Positions 18,521-27,813 of a stretch of 64,000 nucleotides of DNA are shown in pieces (position 1 is the first letter of the stretch; each line of letters starts with the position of its first letter). The translations under genes and the position numbers were made by a program. Below the pieces are notes generated by a model. The model was not told the DNA's origin. It searched no databases and saw only the letters and a list, made by a program, of their open reading frames with translations. This stretch comes from Kordia antarctica (lineage in GTDB: Bacteria > Bacteroidota > Bacteroidia > Flavobacteriales > Flavobacteriaceae), in assembly GCF_009901525.1 (NCBI RefSeq), contig NZ_CP019288.1:4741501-4805500 (forward strand), written 5' to 3'.

Positions 18521-18567
18521 TATCATGATCCCTACAACGCTCCGCGTTGAGAATCAAAAATCCACAA

Positions 18568-18609
18568 AATCAAAAAAGCAAGCTTTATGATTTTGCTTGC
18601 TTTTTGATT
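18568..18609. terminator. Terminator-like hairpin before repeat copy C
   Basis: Stem AATCAAAAAAGCAAGC / GCTTGCTTTTTGATT, with one bulged A and an 11-nt loop, directly left of copy C. Confidence 0.7.
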
Positions 18610-18615
18610 CATTCG

Positions 18616-18663
18616 TGACCACGAACATTCAAAGTTCGAACTTTTTGGTGGTGGATTTGAAAG
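18616..18663. repeat. TGACC repeat, copy C (48 bp)
   Basis: Same pattern as copies A and B: TGACCACGAACATTCAAAG, then TTCGAACTTTTT, then GGATTTGAAAG. Confidence 0.7.
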
Positions 18664-18817
18664 CTATTTGTGTGTTTACGGAGTGGCACTCGTATCTATT
18701 GAACACTTCTTAAATTTGTCGGAAAAATTTGTAATTTTAAATAAATATGATGTAGCTTTATCATGTATAAACTATTAGTCATTCCCCTTTTAAGATTTAT
18801 TAATAATATTCGGAATT

Positions 18818-20608
18818 ATGAGAAAAATTATTCTTTTTTTTATTATTACTGCTACCTTAAGCCTACATGGACAAGAAATCACTAAAATAGATAGTCTTTT
18901 GACAAAGCTTGACTCTACAGCTAATCAAAATCAAAAGTTTGAAATTTTAGAAAAAATTATTTACATTTCTTTTAACAAATCACAGAAAGTTGACAGTCTA
19001 AGTAAATTCTACATCGAGTATATTAGAATTGCAAAGAAGAAAAATGAATATCAAAAGTTGATTAAATGCTACCTTTATTTATCTGAAAATTTCTTAAAAG
19101 AAAGACAAAAGGAAGATGCTTTTTTTTATATAGATAGTGCTACACAGGTGAATAATATTTTGAGAAGTGATAAGCAGAAAATTTTAATAATAAATCAAAA
19201 AGGAAGAATTTTTGAAGCGTTTGAAGAATATCAAAAAGCGATAAATGTTTTCAAAGATATTTATTCTATTGAAGATATTTATTCTAAATGTGGAGCAACT
19301 CCATGCAATGTAATAAGTAACATTGGAGTGGCTGAAAAAAAACTTGGAAATGCTCTCAAATCTATTGAGTATCATCTTGAGGCTCTGGAATGCTTGGAAC
19401 TAAATCCCAATCCTCAAATCTATAACTTTGTCATAAATAATATTGGCTGGGCATACATGGATATAGAACAATATGATAAGGCTGAAGAATACTTCCTAAA
19501 AGCACTAACTAGCATGGAGGCTAATGAAAATGAGCGTTCTGCGGCTAACATTTACCGATCTATTGCTATTAATTATTCTCGCTGGGGAAAATATGAGGAA
19601 GCCTTGAATTACAACAAAAAGGCTCTTGACATTTATTTAAAACAGGGTAGAAAATTATTAATCTATGATGTTACAGAAAATATTGCTATTACTTATGCGA
19701 GAATGGAAAATTTCTCAAAAGCAGAAAGTTATTCTAGTAATGCCCTTAAAATCGCTAAGGAAATCAATTTTGAACTAGGAATTAAAGGGAGTAAATTAAC
19801 ATTAGCTCAAACATTGATAAGTGCAAAGAAATTTTTAGAAGCTGAAAAATATCTTCTTGATATTAGTAAAGATACTTCTAATACAAGATTTAGACAAGTG
19901 CTTATGGAGGCTTACTTACAAAGTTCGTCAATATTATATGAGAAAACAGGAAACTATAGAGAGTCCTTAAAATTCCAACAGCGATTCAAATCATTTAGTG
20001 ATTCTATAGTTTCTGAAGGGAAAGAAAAAGAAATAACTGAAATTGAAAGGAAATATAATATAGAAAAAAAAGAAAAAGAGTTAGCCATTGAAAGAGAAGA
20101 AAAACAAGAGCTATTATACAGGAATTCTGAACTCAACTGGTATTTAGCAGTTACTATAGCAGGCATTGTATTATCAATTTTGATAATTCTATTATTCTAT
20201 CGTTCTTATAAACTTAAACGTGAAGCTGAAATTCAGAAAAAATCAAAGAAAATTCTATCCCTTGAAAATAAAATATTTACATTAATTTCAGTTCAAAAGG
20301 AGACTAAACTCCAAACAAAAATATCTTTTGATGAGCATCTTAAAGAAACATATAACATCACGAATAAAATGCTAGCATTTTGGAAGCTTCAGGCTCAAGG
20401 ATATGTAGAGAGAGAAATTGCTGAAATATTAGGTTTAAAAGAAAGCGGAATAGAAACTAGAAGAAATAGTTTATACACAAAGTTCTTTCAAAAAGAAAAA
20501 AAGAAATTCAATCGCAATACCTCGATAGGTTTATACTTGAATGAGATTACTCAATTCTATGAAGAAAAAATTCATCAAATCAATACTAGCATTAAAGATA
20601 ATACCTAA
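18818..20608 (+). CDS. TPR signalling protein with C-terminal LuxR-like DNA-binding domain
   Basis: This 596-residue protein has a signal peptide (about 1-19, 'IILFFIITATLSLHGQ'). Tandem TPR units span about 70-400 ('AYMDIEQYDKAEEYFLKALTSME', 'NYSRWGKYEEALNYNKKALDIY'), followed by a charged coiled coil at about 395-435. One membrane helix is at about 438-460 ('WYLAVTIAGIVLSILIILLFY'). A cytosolic helix-turn-helix follows at about 505-575 ('LAFWKLQAQGYVEREIAEILGLKESGIETRRNSLYTKF'). This is the usual one-component membrane regulator of Bacteroidota: sensing through periplasmic TPRs and binding DNA in the cytosol. The neighbouring metalloprotease gene is the obvious candidate target. Confidence 0.82.
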   Translation: MRKIILFFIITATLSLHGQEITKIDSLLTKLDSTANQNQKFEILEKIIYISFNKSQKVDSLSKFYIEYIRIAKKKNEYQKLIKCYLYLSENFLKERQKEDAFFYIDSATQVNNILRSDKQKILIINQKGRIFEAFEEYQKAINVFKDIYSIEDIYSKCGATPCNVISNIGVAEKKLGNALKSIEYHLEALECLELNPNPQIYNFVINNIGWAYMDIEQYDKAEEYFLKALTSMEANENERSAANIYRSIAINYSRWGKYEEALNYNKKALDIYLKQGRKLLIYDVTENIAITYARMENFSKAESYSSNALKIAKEINFELGIKGSKLTLAQTLISAKKFLEAEKYLLDISKDTSNTRFRQVLMEAYLQSSSILYEKTGNYRESLKFQQRFKSFSDSIVSEGKEKEITEIERKYNIEKKEKELAIEREEKQELLYRNSELNWYLAVTIAGIVLSILIILLFYRSYKLKREAEIQKKSKKILSLENKIFTLISVQKETKLQTKISFDEHLKETYNITNKMLAFWKLQAQGYVEREIAEILGLKESGIETRRNSLYTKFFQKEKKKFNRNTSIGLYLNEITQFYEEKIHQINTSIKDNT

Positions 20609-20748
20609 TTTTTAAATTAATTTCGCTAAAATATACCATTCCTACAAGGGTAATTTTACACAATTCACTGATAAACAGTAATTTAACTTAAATTGATATG
20701 TAATATTTTTTGTAACATTGAAGTAATATTAATTTAAAACTACTATCA

Positions 20749-23346
20749 ATGATGACAAAAAAGTTATACCAAAAATATTTAAAAATACTAGCAATCATCT
20801 TTTTATTTTTTATAAATAGTTGCTCAGAGGAAAATGATGAAATTCAGATTATTAATACTGATATTTCAGTATCTGCATCTCAAACTACAATTCTATGGAT
20901 AGATGAATTCGACTTGAATGATCAAATCAATTCATCATTCTATTTCAATTATGGAAATGTAAATTCAAATGAAGTCCAAACAAGCATAACCATTAATCAG
21001 GATTCAACTATCGTAACCGCTTTTATAGATTTCAAAGAAGAGTTTAGAAATAAATATGACGATATAAATTTGTCGAATAATACAGCATCAATCAGTTTAG
21101 AACAAGATGACCCTAATGAGTCAATTGATGAAGATGAAGAAGACGAAATTTCATCTTCAGATATAATTGATTTAAATCAGTCTTTAGAAAGTAGTTTATC
21201 AAATTTTAATCTAAATCAGATTGGCATACTTCAATTACCAATTCAAATTCATATAATAAATGATGACAGTGGCAACGGAGGTCTTGATGTTTCTGATGTG
21301 CAGACATCTTTAAATAGAATTAATTCAGCCTTTCAATTTGCAAAAATTGAATTTGTTCAATGTAACCAACCAAATATAATTAATAATAGTGATTTTTATA
21401 ATCATATAAAAAATGAAGAACAGTTTGCCGTACAAAATGATGTGCCTGACGTGTTGAATATTTATATTCCCAAAACAATAACTAAAGTAAACAATGACAA
21501 TACTACTACTAGTTTAGGCGGTTATGCTTTTTTCCCATTTGAAGATGTAGACAGAATCTATGTTAAAAAAAGCAGGTTTGATGAAACAACATTAGAGCAT
21601 GAAATAGGTCACTATTTATCTCTTTACCATACTCATTCCACTGCTGGTGACAATGGTGTTTTTGGTATAGGATGTCTTTTTGAAGGAGATGGTATTTGCG
21701 ATACACCAACTGATCCAAATTTAAGTGGAAATGTCAATTCAAATTGTGAATACATTGGAGATACGCCTAATAGTGCTCTAACAAATAATATAATGTCATA
21801 TTCAAGAAGTAATTGTAGAACTCAGTTTACTAATGAACAACTAATAAGAATGGCTTTTTCAGCTAGAATACATAGAACTAATTTAATGTGTATGAGCTCT
21901 CCTTCAAATTCCGACTTAATAGTAGAAGAGATATGGTTAGACGATGATGGAAATGGTCAATATGATATAAATACTAGAATTAAAAATATTGGTAATGAGG
22001 CGACACCAACTAATGAAGATATTTCGATAAAATATTACATAAATAATCAGTTAGTTGGTAATGATACTGAAAATCCTCTTGATCCAAATCAAGATGGAAC
22101 AGAAACATTGAATAATTATCAGTTTACAAGCTCAGGTACGTACGATTTTAGAATTGAAATAGAACCAGTTTCTAATGAAAGTAATACAAATAATAACTCG
22201 TTAACACAATCATTCCAGATCGATGTAGGAGGAAGTAATTCGTCAGACCTAATAGTAGAAGAGATATGGTTAGACGATGATGGAAATGGTCAATATGATG
22301 TAAATACTAGAATTAAAAATATTGGTAATGAGGCGACACCAACTAATGAAGATATTTCGATAAAATATTACATAAATAATCAGTTAGTTGGTAATGATAC
22401 TGAAAATCCTCTTGATCCAAATCAAGATGGAACAGAAGCATTGAATAATTATCAGTTTACAAGCTCAGGTACGTACGATTTCAGAATTGAAATAGAACCA
22501 GTTTCTAATGAAAGTAATACAAATAATAACTCGTTAACACAATCATTCCAGATCGATGTAGGAGGAAGTAATTCGTCAGACCTAATAGTAGAAGAGATAT
22601 GGTTAGACGATGATGGAAATGGTCAATATGATGTAAATACTAGAATTAAAAATATTGGTAATGAAGCAACGCCAGCAAATGAAGATATTTCGATAAAATA
22701 TTACATAAATAATCAGTTAGTTGGTAATGATACTGAAAATCCTCTTGATCCAAATCAAGATGGAACAGAAGCATTGAATAATTATCAGTTTACAAGCTCA
22801 GGTACGTACGATTTCAGAATTGAAATAGAACCAGTTTCTAATGAGAGTATTACAAATAATAACTCACTATCACAGTCATTCCAAATTTATATAGGAGGAA
22901 GTAATCCAATTTCTATTACTCCAGCGGATAATTGTTCCTCTAGTCCAATTATGCAGGTAGACACAGAGTATGAAGTAAATATTGATCTTAGTTCAAATAA
23001 TTATACATATGGTAGTCCAATAGAAGGAGAAAGCTCGGGTGGTTCAAATGTTAAAGGTGTTTGGTTAGAAATAGATATACCGAGCAATTGGTCAGGAATG
23101 CATAACATAATTATTTCAGATGTAAGTAATAATTTTGATCCTGTTATTGGTTTAAAAAGTTTTTGTAGTTCATCATTTTATCTATACCAGCCTAATACAT
23201 CATTAAGGTTTGCTAATTCAAATGGAAATGGTAACGGAGAATCGTTTCAATTCAATGCAAACGCTAGTAGTAATTTTTACATAAGGATTTATCACTATTA
23301 CGGAAATGAGACACCAAACATAAGTTTTAAAATTAAAGTTGAGTGA
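20749..23346 (+). CDS. M43-like zinc metalloprotease lipoprotein with three tandem repeats
   Basis: This 865-residue protein has a lipoprotein signal with Cys25 ('FFINSCSEE') and an acidic linker. The catalytic domain is at about 160-380. It has the metzincin motif 'HEIGHYLSLYH' (His284, Glu285, His288, His294) and a Met-turn in 'NNIMSYSRSNC', as in the pappalysin/cytophagalysin group (M43). Three 111-residue CARDB-like repeats follow ('SDLIVEEIWLDDDGNGQYD...'), encoded by 333-bp DNA units at 21913, 22246 and 22579. The C-terminal beta domain (about 725-865) resembles a PPC domain. No T9SS sorting domain is present, so it is probably a surface lipoprotein. It lies 140 bp after the LuxR-like gene. 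Confidence 0.87.
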   Translation: MMTKKLYQKYLKILAIIFLFFINSCSEENDEIQIINTDISVSASQTTILWIDEFDLNDQINSSFYFNYGNVNSNEVQTSITINQDSTIVTAFIDFKEEFRNKYDDINLSNNTASISLEQDDPNESIDEDEEDEISSSDIIDLNQSLESSLSNFNLNQIGILQLPIQIHIINDDSGNGGLDVSDVQTSLNRINSAFQFAKIEFVQCNQPNIINNSDFYNHIKNEEQFAVQNDVPDVLNIYIPKTITKVNNDNTTTSLGGYAFFPFEDVDRIYVKKSRFDETTLEHEIGHYLSLYHTHSTAGDNGVFGIGCLFEGDGICDTPTDPNLSGNVNSNCEYIGDTPNSALTNNIMSYSRSNCRTQFTNEQLIRMAFSARIHRTNLMCMSSPSNSDLIVEEIWLDDDGNGQYDINTRIKNIGNEATPTNEDISIKYYINNQLVGNDTENPLDPNQDGTETLNNYQFTSSGTYDFRIEIEPVSNESNTNNNSLTQSFQIDVGGSNSSDLIVEEIWLDDDGNGQYDVNTRIKNIGNEATPTNEDISIKYYINNQLVGNDTENPLDPNQDGTEALNNYQFTSSGTYDFRIEIEPVSNESNTNNNSLTQSFQIDVGGSNSSDLIVEEIWLDDDGNGQYDVNTRIKNIGNEATPANEDISIKYYINNQLVGNDTENPLDPNQDGTEALNNYQFTSSGTYDFRIEIEPVSNESITNNNSLSQSFQIYIGGSNPISITPADNCSSSPIMQVDTEYEVNIDLSSNNYTYGSPIEGESSGGSNVKGVWLEIDIPSNWSGMHNIIISDVSNNFDPVIGLKSFCSSSFYLYQPNTSLRFANSNGNGNGESFQFNANASSNFYIRIYHYYGNETPNISFKIKVE
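21913..22911 (+). repeat. Three near-identical 333-bp tandem repeats inside the protease gene
   Basis: Units start at 21913, 22246 and 22579. They are almost identical at the DNA level, including third codon positions, with differences concentrated in the first and third units. Each encodes one CARDB-like domain. The length keeps the frame, so copy number could change by recombination without breaking the gene. Confidence 0.92.
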
Positions 23347-23401
23347 AATACTAGCCACATTAAATAATTTTGATTTTATATATAAAATTTAAAATTTTTA
23401 T

Positions 23402-23480
23402 CCGCTCGGGTATAAAAACAAAAAACCTGTAATCTTTTAAATTACAGGTTTTTACAATTTTAGTGACCTCGATAGGATTC
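23402..23480. repeat. Direct repeat D: terminator plus tRNA-3'-end-like sequence
   Basis: Partner of repeat E (18442-18520). It has the perfect hairpin AAAAACCTGTAAT / ATTACAGGTTTTT (23421-23453). It is followed by TGACCTCGATAGGATTCGAAC, whose reverse complement has the TTCGAAT T-loop and a 3' acceptor strand of a tRNA. The rest of a tRNA is absent. This is the form of a 3'-end remnant left at an integration site. Confidence 0.65.
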
Positions 23481-23703
23481 GAACTTGTGAGAAAGCTGAA
23501 TCCGAAACTCTGAACTCCCTTTGATTTTGTTAAGCTATTTTGCTTTGATGAATTCGAATGCTTATAAAAAGTACAATTAAGTATATGATGTTTAACAAGC
23601 TTCTAATAATTCAGAATTGTTTTATAAGTATTCCCCAAAAGATATAATGTCTTTGATCAAAAACTTAGATTTTGGAATGTTGTGGGTTAGTATGGGTTTA
23701 CAG

Positions 23704-24135
23704 CTTATCGTTAAGCGATTAGTTGGATTTTTGAGTAATCACTAAGTGATGAGAATATTTTCAGCGGGGGATTCACAAACTTTTTACTAAGAGATCAACC
23801 CGTTTTTTTCAACTTATCGTTAAGCGATGAGTTGGATTTTTGAGTTAATCGCTAAGTGATGAGAATATTTTTAACGGGAAATTCACAAACTTTTTACAAA
23901 GAGATCAATCCGTTTTTTTCAGCTAATCACTAAGTGATGAGTATATCTTCAATAGAATATTCACAAACCTTTTATAAGGAGATGAATCATTTTTTTTAGC
24001 TTATCGCTAAGCGATTAGTTGGATTTTTCAATTAATCACTAAGTGATGAGTACATTTTCAACAGAATATTTGCAAATTTTTATAGAGATCAATTAGTTAT
24101 TTGTTTCCTTTTTGGCTTACCACTAAGCGATGAAT
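23704..24135. repeat. Array of paired palindromes (about 110-bp period)
   Basis: About eight copies of a palindrome family occur: ATCGCTAAGCGAT-like cores at 23704, 23813, 24000 and 24117, and AATCACTAAGTGAT-like cores at 23736, 23845, 23922 and 24032. Within a unit the two types lie 32 bp apart, joined by GTTGGATTTTT. Units repeat at about 110 bp and share TTCACAAACTTTTTA and AGATCAAnCCGTTTTTTT spacers. One unit lacks its first palindrome. It sits about 550 bp upstream of the integrase start. Confidence 0.8.
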
Positions 24136-24330
24136 GGATTTAAAAAAAGAAAATCAGAAAATATGTGTTAAAAGGTGAATAATTCCTAAAATATTTATCA
24201 TTTTCATCCATCAAAACCTAAATTTCACTTTCATTTAATCAAAATAGTGCCTTTTTTCAAACTTCCTACAATTTCTTCTTACAATCCGTGGTATCGTACC
24301 AAAATCATACCAAGGATATTCAAAAACAAA

Positions 24331-24584
24331 TTCAAATCTTTACACCTATGATACTTTAGAGAGTGTCACAAATTATTGAATTGTAGTATTATGCCTAATG
24401 AAAAAAATCTATCTGAAAAGAAAACCACTTAGAATGCACATTGGATTGGTAAACTCATAAAGGTTAAGTAATTGGTTTTTAAATTAATATCACATTTCAT
24501 TTGTACAAGCACCAAAAGTGAACAAATGATATTTGGCTACTATTTCAAATCTTTGTTTATGTGATGCTTTAGAGAGTATCGCAT
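24331..24584. repeat. Pair of direct repeats upstream of the integrase
   Basis: TTCAAATCTTT plus a GATACTTTAGAGAGTGTC hairpin-like block (24331-24368) recurs as TTCAAATCTTT and GATGCTTTAGAGAGTATC (24544-24580). The repeats lie about 100-350 bp before the integrase gene, where recombinase arm or Xis sites could be expected. Function is not shown. Confidence 0.5.
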
Positions 24585-24682
24585 AGTAGTGATTAGCAAA
24601 GTAATATCATATCTATATTATATGAATTGCTTACTATTCCCAATCTGAATTTAATAACGTATTTAAAAAAAGAGAAAACTGT

Positions 24683-26032
24683 ATGGCAAAACGAAAACAC
24701 ATGCCTAACAACAAATACAAAGGGCTCTTTATTTACTGTCATGTATGTAAGAAGCATTTTTCATGGACACGAAAAACAACTTTACGAAATACTAAAAAAG
24801 TAAAAGAAGAACCTACGTGTGGCGAAACAGGCAAAAATTATTCTACTTGCAAAAGCTTTGAAAAACATCGATATAAATCAAGGTTACACGTTCCTGGAAG
24901 TGATGGACGAAAAGCGAGTAAATCACATGATGCTACAAATTATGCAGACGCGGTAATTCAGGCGATTGATTTTGAAAAAGAATTCAAATCGGAATTACAA
25001 GGCTTAGGACAACCGATAGAAATAAGAAATCGACACTACTTATTTGATGTACAATTAAGATATATTGACTTTTTAGATAACATAGATGTTCCCGAACATC
25101 AAAAAAACACATTATCGGATCAGCGAAAAAATGAAATTATCAACTGTTTAAAAATTTTTAATAAAGCACTTGCAAAGCATAACATCAATAAGAAACTATT
25201 TATCGTTAATCGTATTAATGACATGCATGTTGGTTTATTTCATGATTATCTATTAGTAGATAAGAATTACAAAGGAAATACCTACAATGGAAAAATGAGT
25301 GCATTAAAAACGTTCTTAAGCTGGGCGATTGACAGATTTAATATTGACATGAAAAATCCCTTTGAAAAAGTACGGATGATTCCTGTCATGGTAAAACGTG
25401 ATACGATCACAAAAGAAGAATTTAAAAATCTATTAAAAATCATAAAACCCGAAAACGGAATTGAAATTCAAGGAAAATACAAACGAAACAGATACAAGTT
25501 ATATTTAAAAGATGCTTTAGAATTAGGATTGCATACAGGTGGTAGACGAGAAGAAGTTGTCGGACTTAAATGGAATATGATTCGCGAAAAAGATGGCGAG
25601 CCTGTTTATATCGAAGTTCCAAACCTAAAAGTAAAAAGAAAGAAAGGTGAACGATTCAATACAGATGTGCCACCAAAGATTATCCCTGTAACGAAAAGTC
25701 TAAAAAACATACTATATCGTTTACGTTATGATATCAACAAAGGAAAAGATAGATATATCTTAAACCCCGATAAAAGAACGGCATCATCCATCAAATCAAT
25801 GAATGATGCTTTATCATTAGGATTTTCACATTTTTACAAACAATTAAATACGGGTAGAGAATTACAGTTTAAGTGTCTTAGAAAAACATATCTAACGTAT
25901 CTATCTTCAACTTTGAAAGGAGACACAAAACGTCTATCTTCGCATGCGACAGATACAGTATTAAAAAAGCACTATATTGACGAGCGAATTGTAGATAAAG
26001 CAATTAAAGAATTAGATATATTTGAAGATTAA
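24683..26032 (+). CDS. Tyrosine recombinase / phage-type integrase
   Basis: This 449-residue protein has N-terminal Cys pairs ('YCHVCKKHF', later 'TCGETGKNYSTC') suggesting a zinc ribbon. A SAM-like core-binding domain lies at about 125-235 and the catalytic domain at about 245-445. Box I is 'GLHTGGRREEVVGLKW' (Arg about 288), box II 'CLRKTYLTYL', and the nucleophile is likely the Tyr in 'VLKKHYIDE' (about 431). Box II has Cys where His is common. It probably mediates integration and excision of a mobile element. It is the last gene before core genes resume, so it may mark the right end of the accessory region, with repeat D to its left. Confidence 0.88.
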   Translation: MAKRKHMPNNKYKGLFIYCHVCKKHFSWTRKTTLRNTKKVKEEPTCGETGKNYSTCKSFEKHRYKSRLHVPGSDGRKASKSHDATNYADAVIQAIDFEKEFKSELQGLGQPIEIRNRHYLFDVQLRYIDFLDNIDVPEHQKNTLSDQRKNEIINCLKIFNKALAKHNINKKLFIVNRINDMHVGLFHDYLLVDKNYKGNTYNGKMSALKTFLSWAIDRFNIDMKNPFEKVRMIPVMVKRDTITKEEFKNLLKIIKPENGIEIQGKYKRNRYKLYLKDALELGLHTGGRREEVVGLKWNMIREKDGEPVYIEVPNLKVKRKKGERFNTDVPPKIIPVTKSLKNILYRLRYDINKGKDRYILNPDKRTASSIKSMNDALSLGFSHFYKQLNTGRELQFKCLRKTYLTYLSSTLKGDTKRLSSHATDTVLKKHYIDERIVDKAIKELDIFED

Positions 26033-26364
26033 AAAAATAGTAAAACGGTACTCTTTGGCGGTACTCCTATGAAATTCAAGAAAATATGATTTAACGAAAA
26101 AGAGTGTAATCCCTTATAAATAGCGTGATTAAAATCAAAGTTATCGAAAACTAAAGAACTAACGAGCAGTTAACAACCAACAACCAGCAACCAACAACCA
26201 GCAACCAGCAACCAACAACCAGCAACCAGCAACCAGCAACTGTCACATTGAGCGCAGTCGAAATGCAAAACCAGCAACCAAGTCATAAGAATTCCCTATT
26301 CTCAAATAAAAGATAACTTTCCCTAAGCTGTTTCAATCATTTTAAAAAACAGTATTTTTATCTT
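26033..26364. other. Intergenic stretch with a 7-bp tandem tract and an inserted repeat
   Basis: 26169-26240 is a run of 7-bp AACCAGC/AACCAAC/AACAACC units. It is followed by the interspersed repeat containing ATTGAGCGCAGTCGAAATG (26241-26265), then more of the same tract to 26281. The last 80 bp hold the promoter region of the VOC gene. No coding sequence. Confidence 0.75.
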
Positions 26365-27021
26365 ATGAAAATTAACGAATTAACCCTTTTTACTACGAAT
26401 TTAATACAGCAGAGACACTTCTACACGAAAGTGTTAGAATTACCATTAATAGTTTCTGATGAAGAAAAGTTTACCGTAAAAATTGGCGTTTCTTCCTTGA
26501 CATTTATCGCTTCCGAAAATACAAATCCAGCGCATTTTGCCATTAATATTTCCTCTTATAAAATTAAAGAAGCGTTGCAATGGATTTTAAAGAGAACCAA
26601 TATTTTATGGTGTGAAGGCGAACAAATTGCAGATTTTTCCAATTGGAATGCAGCAGCACTTTATTTTTATGATTCAGCTAAAAATATTGTAGAATTCATC
26701 GCACGAAAAGATTTAGATATTGTAAATACGCATCCTTTTTCTGCATCAGATTTGCTAAATATTAGTGAAATAGGAATCGTTTCAAACGACAACGAAGCGA
26801 TTTATGAACAATTGAATGCAATGCGTTCGATTCCAATTTACGATGGAAATTTAGATCGTTTTTGTGCGCTTGGAAATGAAGAAGGCTTGTTTATTTTGGT
26901 TAATAATACAAAGAAAAAGTGGTTTCCTACACAAGAAGAAGCCTTGGTAGCTGATTTTTACATCAAAGGCGATTATAATTTTGCATTCCTGAATGGGGAA
27001 ATAATCACAGAAAAAGAGTAA
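26365..27021 (+). CDS. VOC (glyoxalase/dioxygenase) family protein
   Basis: This 218-residue cytosolic protein. The N-terminal half is a vicinal-oxygen-chelate module ('NELTLFTTNLIQQRHFYTKVLELPL', 'AHFAINISS', 'ALYFYDSAKNIVEFIAR'). The second half is a degenerate VOC-like repeat. VOC enzymes bind a divalent metal to catalyse isomerisation, dioxygenation or resistance reactions. Here 'H...E' pairs are present in the first module, but the substrate cannot be told. It precedes yaaA by 30 bp and is probably in one operon with it. Confidence 0.75.
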   Translation: MKINELTLFTTNLIQQRHFYTKVLELPLIVSDEEKFTVKIGVSSLTFIASENTNPAHFAINISSYKIKEALQWILKRTNILWCEGEQIADFSNWNAAALYFYDSAKNIVEFIARKDLDIVNTHPFSASDLLNISEIGIVSNDNEAIYEQLNAMRSIPIYDGNLDRFCALGNEEGLFILVNNTKKKWFPTQEEALVADFYIKGDYNFAFLNGEIITEKE

Positions 27022-27051
27022 ATTTAACAACAAAAAACGAAAGAGAACGAA

Positions 27052-27810
27052 ATGAAGATTGTCATATCACCAGCAAAGTCATTAGACATAGACAGTAAAA
27101 TTCCAACTAAGAAACATACAGAATCCTGTTTTTTAAAAGAAGCAGCACAACTAAATAAAGTATTAAAAAAGAAGTCGCGAAAAAGTTTATCAAAATTGAT
27201 GAATATTTCTGACGCTTTGGCAGATTTGAATTGGCAACGAAACCAAGAATGGGAATTGCCATTTACCTCAGAAAATTCGCGACCAAGCATTTACACATTC
27301 AGCGGCGCCGTTTTTCAAGGATTAGATGCGTTTTCATTATCAGAAGAAAAAATTGACGTTTTGCAAAATTCGTTGCGGATCTTATCAGGACAATACGGAT
27401 TGCTAAAACCGTTGGATTTAATGCAACCATATCGTTTGGAAATGGGCACAAAACTTCCCGTTGGAAAAAATAAAAACTTATATGATTTCTGGAAAAAGAA
27501 AATCACAACGCAACTAAATAATGAACTTGAAGATGGCGAATTGTTTGTGAATTTAGCTAGTAACGAATATTACAAAGCAGTTGATGAAAAAGCATTGAAA
27601 GTTCCTGTAATTACGCCAGTTTTTAAAGATTTTAAAAATGGCGAATACAAAACCATTATGACCTACGCGAAACTTGCAAGAGGTTATATGACGCGCTACA
27701 TTATAGATAAAGACGCAAAAACTATTGATGATTTAAAAGGATTCAACTATGAAGGTTACGGTTTCAGCGAAGAAATGTCTAACAAAAAAGAATTAGTTTT
27801 CACACGATAA
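27052..27810 (+). CDS. yaaA: Peroxide stress protein YaaA (DUF328)
   Basis: This 252-residue protein is close to the E. coli length. Family hallmarks are the N-terminus 'MKIVISPAKSLD', 'YTFSGAVFQGLDA', 'ILSGQYGLLKPLDLMQPYRLEMGTKL' and 'LVNLASNEYYKAV'. YaaA limits intracellular free iron and DNA damage during hydrogen peroxide stress and has a DNA-binding HhH-related fold. It lies between the VOC gene and a TPR gene that starts 4 bp after its stop. Confidence 0.92.
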   Translation: MKIVISPAKSLDIDSKIPTKKHTESCFLKEAAQLNKVLKKKSRKSLSKLMNISDALADLNWQRNQEWELPFTSENSRPSIYTFSGAVFQGLDAFSLSEEKIDVLQNSLRILSGQYGLLKPLDLMQPYRLEMGTKLPVGKNKNLYDFWKKKITTQLNNELEDGELFVNLASNEYYKAVDEKALKVPVITPVFKDFKNGEYKTIMTYAKLARGYMTRYIIDKDAKTIDDLKGFNYEGYGFSEEMSNKKELVFTR

Positions 27811-27813
27811 TAT

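Larger units (their letters stand above)
18275..18817. other. Gene-poor stretch with two terminator/TGACC units
   Basis: It holds repeat E (18442-18520) with its hairpin, an unrelated terminator (18568-18609) and repeat copy C (18616-18663). The final 150 bp lead into the TPR/LuxR gene. No coding sequence was seen. Confidence 0.6.
23347..24682. other. 1.3-kb non-coding region between protease and integrase
   Basis: In order it holds repeat D with a terminator and tRNA-3'-end-like sequence (23402-23480), an unrecognised stretch, a palindrome-rich array (23704-24135), and a duplicated 40-bp motif (24331 and 24544) before the integrase. I found no credible coding frame. Confidence 0.7.

Noticed and set aside
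23464-23540. Intact tRNA gene on the minus strand
   Set aside because: Only the T-loop and acceptor 3' strand are present; the D and anticodon arms and the 5' acceptor strand cannot be formed.
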